Source: Cochliopodium minus (taxonomy: Eukaryota > Discosea > Himatismenida > Cochliopodiidae). Taken from it: a stretch of 10,895 bases of DNA. Numbering within the stretch: the stretch's first letter is position 1; each line of letters opens with the position of its first letter. The notes under the pieces are model-generated. The model made no database searches, was not told where the DNA came from, and saw only the letters and a program-made list of their open reading frames with translations. The stretch lies in contig JAMYWO010000243.1 of assembly GCA_024220525.1 (NCBI GenBank), positions 41,330 through 52,224 on the forward strand, given 5' to 3'. Below are positions 6,055 through 10,895 of this stretch, piece after piece. The translations under genes and the position numbers were made by a program.

Positions 6055-7987
6055 TTAAAAGAAATTGGACAAAGATTTGTTTTTTCCAATGTTCATGATC
6101 CAATCAAAACTTTCTCTTAAACCCTCGCCTGTCTTCTCACAGCAAAGTTGTATGTGCCACTGTCTCTTGACGATTTTGTTGAGGGAAAGTTTTTGGACGA
6201 GCTCCTCCAGACCCATACTCCCTTCTGATTTTATTTTGTGTGCTAATATTAACAACCTGATTCCTCTAACTCCGCGTCTAATAAAAAAAATAATTGAATT
6301 TAAAAAAAAATAAAAATAATTAAATAAAAAAAAAATAATTAAATAAAAATTAAATGAAAAAATAAAAAATAAAATAAAATTTTAAACAAATTTTTTTCTA
6401 CCTTTTTAAAATTTTGAATAATTCTTTTTCTGCTTCAGCTATTCTCTCTCGATCGCTAGAGTCCACCACGAAAATGAGGCCGTCTTTATTGTCGACATAA
6501 AACTCCCAAAATGGTTGAGGGAGATAAGCTATTTCGATTCCCACATCTTAAAAAATGAAAAATGAAAAATAAAAGTAAAAATAAATTGAAAAAAATAAAA
6601 ATAAAAATAAGAATAAATAAATTAAAAAATGATAAAATTAAAATGAGTTTTTTACCAAAAGATACAATAGATATTTTTTTTGTTAAAACGAATTCAATAT
6701 TTGTTCCAGTTAAAGGATTTGCACTTTTCTATTAAAATAAAATTTATCAAAATTTAAAAATAAAAAATAAAAAAAAAATAAGAAAAATTGAAAATAAGAA
6801 AATTTTAAAACTGGTCATTTCTTACTACTTCACCTATTTTGGCTTTGTTTAGTATTGATTTTCTGCCTATTTTATCCAGCCCAAACATTGCAAATTCTAT
6901 GGGATCTTTTTTAAGATGAAAAAGAATTGAGATTGGGAAAAAAAAATATTTTGATGATAAAATGTGATATGAAATTTATTTTAAAAGCAAAAATGAAATT
7001 TCATATACTTTCAATGTTGTAAAAGCAAAATTGATTTATAAATAAAATGCAATGATTGAATTATAATATTCATTTTTTTTTTTAAATGCTTTTGAATTTG
7101 ATTGATAAATAGATTATATCTTTTTTTTTAGGAATTAATCTCCTTACTATGCTTTCTCATTCTTATTTTGGAGGTCAATCTGCCAAAAAATCCTTCATCG
7201 AAAAGATTTCGCTTGGATTTGGATCCCTTCAACGCCCTGTTCTCCACATAGATGATCTTCCATCTCTCAAATTGGCATTCAAGTTCACAGTATTCCCATT
7301 TCCATTGAGGAACATCTCTCTGGCATAATCTCTTCCAGAATTCGTCTTCTTCTGATAATTCCTTCCATTTTGAATTTACTGTGGCCAATCTGCATAATTC
7401 CTTGTTATCACAAAGACCTATCAAGATGGAATCAAAAATAAAAAAATTTATAAAGAGGGTATTAAAAAAATAATTATTCAATCCCAAATAGCCTCCTTTT
7501 ATATTGTTTTTATAAGAATTATACTTTATCTCATTTTGTATTAGATATGAAATGATCCTTTGAATAAAATAAATTATTATTATATAGAGGGAGATAGATG
7601 AAAGCAAAAATAATCAGAGATTTAATAATTTTCTTTGAATATTATTAAATTTATATTGAAAATTCAATGATTGAGGGTGAAATATTGACATTCCTATTCT
7701 TATCAATAAGTATGTTCATTTTTATAATATCTTTTCAAATATCTTTTTAATGGGAAAGATTATTCAATCTTTGAATTGATGTTCCCTCTTTGTATTTTAT
7801 ATTTCTTTATAGTGTACTATATATAATGATTTTGTTTTTTAGAATGATTAATCATCCATTATTAATGATTTATATTTCCTTCTAAATTTTTATTATTAGC
7901 TTGATGTTTCAAAAAAAAATTATAAATATATTTTTTTTTATTTTTACTTAATATATATTTTATGACCACTGTTGGGATGACATTCAT
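6055..7987 (-). CDS. F-box protein fused to a degenerate ARF domain, 276 aa
   Basis: Exons are 7987-7948, 7417-7148, 6905-6826, 6728-6656, 6546-6402 and 6277-6055. Introns are 530, 242, 97, 109 and 124 nt, and all phases agree. Residues about 2-45 form an F-box (IPTVVIKYILSLCDNKELC, then LATVNSKWKELSEEDEFWKR), expected to bind Skp1 in an SCF ubiquitin ligase. A Trp-rich segment (QWKWEYC..FERWKIIYVEN) and a basic linker (RLTSKIRMRKH) follow. From ~105 the chain aligns with ARF to its C-terminus, but the nucleotide motifs are altered. The P-loop is GLDKIGRKS (112-120), switch I is PLTGTNIE (135-142), switch II is DVGIE (155-159), G4 is HKIK (216-219) and G5 is CCE (248-250). The fold markers GLIFVVDSSDRER and GEGLRESFDWI are retained. 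The ARF part lacks its own ATG and is entered in phase from the F-box exon, which supports one fused gene. An earlier start at 8177 is possible. Confidence 0.87.
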
Positions 7988-8041
7988 AGATCCAAGAAGG
8001 GATTTTTTATTATCCACGCTATTATGATCCAATTTGATTTT

Positions 8042-8177
8042 CTTTTTGATTATTTTCCAAATTTTTTTTATTTTATTGAAGAGTGAGTTTATTTAATTCA
8101 AAAAAGGAAGATGCAAGGAGAATAGATTATACCTTCTTTTTGTTAGTTATTTTATTATTTTTATGGAGATGGATCAT
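8042..8177 (-). other. Possible extra 5' exon and intron of the F-box/ARF gene
   Basis: A 15-codon frame, ATG at 8177 to 8133 (MIHLHKNNKITNKKK), ends at a gtataa donor. An acceptor at 8043-8042 enters, in phase 0, a frame that continues without a stop into the start codon at 7987 (KIKLDHNSVDNKKSLLGS before the F-box). Using this 91-nt intron would add 33 lysine-rich residues and give 309 aa. It would also place the F-box behind a short leader, as is usual. Chance cannot be excluded because the region is AT-rich. Confidence 0.4.
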
Positions 8178-8491
8178 AAGAAATTATATTTATCTTCAAT
8201 TGCAAATTGTAAATTAAGAATTCAGATTTTTTTTTATTTTAATTTTATTTATTTTTATTTTTACATATGATGAATCTCAGAATTCATTGGAATAGGCAAA
8301 TTAATCAACAAAGAAATAAATATGGGATTCATTAATTCAATTTTGAAGTATAATTTGTTTTGTAAAGAGGAATTTTATTTTCCATCACTGTGAAATTGAT
8401 CAAGAATCTTAAGAAATAAGGAATAAAAAAATAATTTCAAGATCAAATGTTGAGATTTGATAGAAGGATAAAATCAAATAATTTTTTATTT
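8178..8491. other. Intergenic spacer between tandem genes
   Basis: This AT-rich DNA lies between the stop of the nucleoside hydrolase and the 5' end of the F-box/ARF gene (both on the - strand), and so should hold the terminator of one and the promoter of the other. No coding frame, RNA gene or repeat was recognised. Confidence 0.5.
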
Positions 8492-8801
8492 TCAGTGAAA
8501 AATTAAATCATCAAACCAATTTAAAAAAGAAGCACCATCTTCCAACATATCCATTGCTGCGTAATGATTTCCATCGGGATCGAATATCAAAGAAGAGGAG
8601 CCACTATCCAAATGAACAAGGAATTTGCATCTTGCATATCTTCCAACAAATTTACCAGGAAAAAGAGATTCAACACAAGTGAGAGGATCATGTAAAACCT
8701 AAATTAATAAAAATAAAAAAATAAAAAATAAAAAATAAAAAATAAAAAATAAAAAATAAAAAATAAAAAATAAAAAATAAAAAATAAAAAATATAAAAAA
8801 T

Positions 8802-8838
<37 letters not shown>

Positions 8839-10417
8839 AAATAAAAAATAAAAAATAAAAAATAAACAAGATTTACAGTCCCTGTAACTTCATTATTTCT
8901 TTTTTTAGCGATGTATTCGAACCAATAATATAACATTAAGGCAGTGGCGGTGTCCATGTCGGATTTTTCGTGGAGGGAAACGTCTTGACCATGCTCTTGA
9001 AGATAGTTTTTAGATTTTTCAAGGAGAAAGTTTATTCCCTTCTTGTCATAATAAGTGTAAGTCCTTGTAATAGAACCACTAATCACTTTAATTCAAATAA
9101 AAAAAATAAAAATAAAAATAAAAAAATTCAATAAATTAATAAAAAAATCAATAAAATCAATAAAAAAATAAAAATAAATAAAAATAGAATAAAAATAAAA
9201 TAAAAAAGGAATAAAATATGAAATAAAAATAGTTATTTTTTAACCTTGGATAGGTAATGATTTCAAATTGAAAATGATATGTGCTGCTAGAATATCCTCT
9301 CTGACATTTTGCGATGAACTAATTTGATGAGATTTGTTAAAATCAAAACTCTTTGGATCGTACTTGATAGGTACTCCACAACCCATAAAGCAAAGTTTTT
9401 TGACTGTTTCAAAATTAATTTGTCACAAAAAAAATTTTAAATAATTTTTTTTTTTTTTTTACTCTTTTTTTCTATTGAACTATCTTTTAACAAAGCCAAA
9501 GCGAGATCTGTTAAAGCACCCAATCCTATAATAATTAATTCCTAACAAATTTTTTAATTTATAATTTTTGGTAAAAACAATTTTTTTATTTATTCTATTA
9601 CGTTCTCATTTTCATTTATTGTTTTGATAATAAACTCTGCTGCTTTTACATCATAGTTTTCAATTTCTATATTTTTTTCTAAAATGTATTTTGTATAATC
9701 CAAACTATCACAGCGTTTCAATTCAGATTTACATTTTGTAATTTCTTCTTTAGACAAAATCCCTGAAATAAAAATTTTGTTAGCGGATATTTTTTTTTTT
9801 TTTTCATAAAAAAAAGGATTAAAATGAAAACATTTACCAAACCCTTCATAGCCTGATGTCCATCTATCCAAACAAGTTCCTAGAGGATATTTGGATCCTT
9901 CTATTACTTGTATATCTTTGTTTTGAGGAGATTTATCTAAGAATACTTCCAATATTCTTTTTCTCAAAGTTGTATCTCCATAAACTTTTTAAAAATGGTG
10001 TTATAAGTTATAAAAAATTTTAATTTTGTTTTTTTTTTGATTTGCCTGTTATTATTCCCATTATTTGAAATGTTTTTTCCATTTTTAACAATTGATGTAT
10101 TGCAAGACAATCATCTACATCTGATCCAAAATCTGTCAATATCAAAATCTATAACAATCAAGTTTTCGAATATTTGGTTTATATTGAATTATTGAAGGAA
10201 TAAACGAATATACTTTCTGATTATCTTTGCTTTTGAAAGTATCATCATTCATCAATCTATCTTTATCATAGAACAATTCATCTGGGGTTGTGATATCCCC
10301 TCTTTCCTTTATATATTCCTCTATTAATTTCTTCTCATGATCCATTGATCTGAATATTTCCTTTTGAACTATCTTTTTTTTTGATTCTGTCTTTAAATTT
10401 GTCTGTTTTTGTCCCAT
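8492..10417 (-). CDS. Inosine/uridine-type nucleoside hydrolase, 422 aa
   Basis: It would hydrolyse the N-glycosidic bond of ribonucleosides to base plus ribose (salvage). Exons are 10417-10214, 10148-10046, 9984-9838, 9762-9602, 9541-9463, 9403-9245, 9085-8877 and 8698-8492. Phases agree throughout and the stop is TGA. Residues 1-68 are an extra Lys/Glu-rich extension starting MGQKQT. ILTDFGSDVDDCLA (70-84) is the calcium-binding Asp cluster, though the first Asp of the usual DTDxGxDxDD is Leu72. GIITVYGDTTLR (99-110) matches the family GD/GN segment. GLGALTDLALALL (211-223) matches GPLTNLALAL, FMGCGVP (237-243) the MGG region, and SQNVREDILAA a variant of EFNxxxDPEAA. VLHDPLT (355-361) carries the late His-Asp pair. 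The second intron has a GC donor. The C-terminus (LIFDPDGNHYAAMDMLEDG) also fits. Substrate preference is not predictable. A DUF1593-like relative is possible but less likely. Confidence 0.92.
8704..8866 (+). repeat. AAAAAT hexanucleotide microsatellite in an intron
   Basis: About 160 bp of nearly pure (AAAAAT)n with two interruptions (a TATA near 8791 and a unit short by one A near 8820). It fills almost all of the 178-nt last intron (8876-8699) of the nucleoside hydrolase. On the sense strand it reads (ATTTTT)n up to the acceptor atttag, so it doubles as the polypyrimidine tract. Confidence 0.95.
9090..9240 (+). repeat. A/T simple sequence filling an intron
   Basis: AAAAT- and AATAA-type units fill the 159-nt intron 9244-9086 of the nucleoside hydrolase. 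They are less regular than the hexamer run in the next intron. The donor is gttaaa and the acceptor attaaag. Confidence 0.7.
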
Positions 10418-10715
10418 CTTTCCAATTTTTTTTTTAAACTATGGAATTTAATAAAAACTGTTGATAGGAGAAACAATCTTTTAATATATTCCCAATTCTT
10501 AATTGGATTCCCAATTGTTAAAATCTCATTTTATTTCAGTTCATTTCAAAAACAAACACCATTTTGTTAACAAAATTAGATATTTGATAGAATAATGTAA
10601 AAAGCTCTTCTTTGTTTGTATCAGTAGAAGATAAATCATATATTGACAAATATTATATTTTTGAAAATAAATCTATTTATAAAAAAAAAATGATCAAACA
10701 AAATAAAGAGAAAAT
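10418..10715. promoter_or_regulatory. Upstream region of the nucleoside hydrolase
   Basis: This lies between the stop of the exon at 10716-10786 and the hydrolase start (both -). It contains two near-identical boxes, cccaattcttaattgg (about 10490-10505) and cccaattgttaa (about 10510-10521), on the + strand. It also has a perfect 16-bp palindrome, attttgttaacaaaat, at 10561-10576. These are candidate regulatory sites only. No gene was recognised. Confidence 0.4.
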
Positions 10716-10786
10716 TCAACCCCATTCTTCAAAAACTACATTTCCATTGGGTACAAAATTATATTTCTTCAAAAAATAAAACAAAT
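10716..10786 (-). CDS. 3' terminal exon of an unidentified gene (partial)
   Basis: An acceptor AG at 10788-10787 opens 22 codons to TGA at 10718-10716, reading LFYFLKKYNFVPNGNVVFEEWG. The composition (Pro, Gly, Trp, Val) is unlike translated A/T background, so it is probably the C-terminus of another - strand gene whose body lies beyond the right end. Upstream exon candidates in 10800-10895 are not clear; one short piece reads KYISIGKT before a gtttca donor near 10821. The family is unknown. Confidence 0.45.
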
Positions 10787-10895
10787 CTTACTTTATTCTA
10801 TTAAAAAAATTGAAACCGTTTTGCCAATTGAAATATATTTTTGTTTTTAATTAAAACATTCCGTTATTTATATCCACAGAATTTTAAATGACTTT

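Noticed and set aside
6065-6313. 82-codon + strand frame
   Set aside because: It is antisense to the last exon of the F-box/ARF gene.
7418-7607. N-terminal extension of the F-box frame reading up to 7607
   Set aside because: It is hydrophobic A/T translation lacking the first half of an F-box. An acceptor at 7419-7418 and the exon at 7987-7948 give a complete F-box in phase.
8688-8876. Phe/Ile/Tyr/Leu repeat protein segment
   Set aside because: It is translation of the hexamer microsatellite inside an intron; splicing removes it and the HDP exon follows.

Overview
The window looks like nuclear DNA of an AT-rich, intron-dense free-living protist. Intergenic and intronic DNA is almost entirely A/T homopolymer runs. 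Genes are cut by short GT-AG introns (most 54-180 nt) whose donors are usually GTAAA-like. The standard genetic code fits. A class E (cAMP-receptor-like) GPCR beside ARF-family genes suggests an amoeboid lineage, for example an amoebozoan or an Anaeramoeba-like organism. That placement is inference; no marker gene fixes it.

Layout. Positions 1-3200 are poorly organised: two weakly supported exons whose stop codons face each other (+ strand ending 319, - strand ending 336), one intronless 310-residue protein of unknown function (842-1774, -), four tandem copies of a ~140-bp repeat (2065-2626), and a ~125-bp segment present twice (66-194 and 3076-3200). Single undetermined bases at 2064 and 3201 sit exactly at repeat edges, so the assembly of this part is suspect. 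A likely terminal exon on + lies at 3249-3365.

From 3496 onward four genes could be rebuilt exon by exon. They are a two-exon ARF-type GTPase (4410-3496, -), an eight-exon seven-transmembrane receptor (4444-5869, +), a six-exon fusion of an F-box to a degenerate ARF domain (7987-6055, -, possibly starting at 8177), and an eight-exon nucleoside hydrolase (10417-8492, -). The last exon of another - strand gene is visible at 10716-10786.

Functional picture. The ARF and the receptor start back to back only 33 bp apart and so probably share a promoter region. The fusion protein is the most unusual item: an N-terminal Skp1-binding F-box joined to an ARF-like fold in which all five nucleotide-binding motifs are altered. 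This parallels TRIM23 (RING + ARF) of animals, but with a different E3 module and an apparently dead GTPase. The nucleoside hydrolase is a housekeeping purine/pyrimidine salvage type enzyme with an added lysine-rich N-terminus. All exon structures are read by eye from splice signals, frame phase and family motifs; none is confirmed by transcripts.
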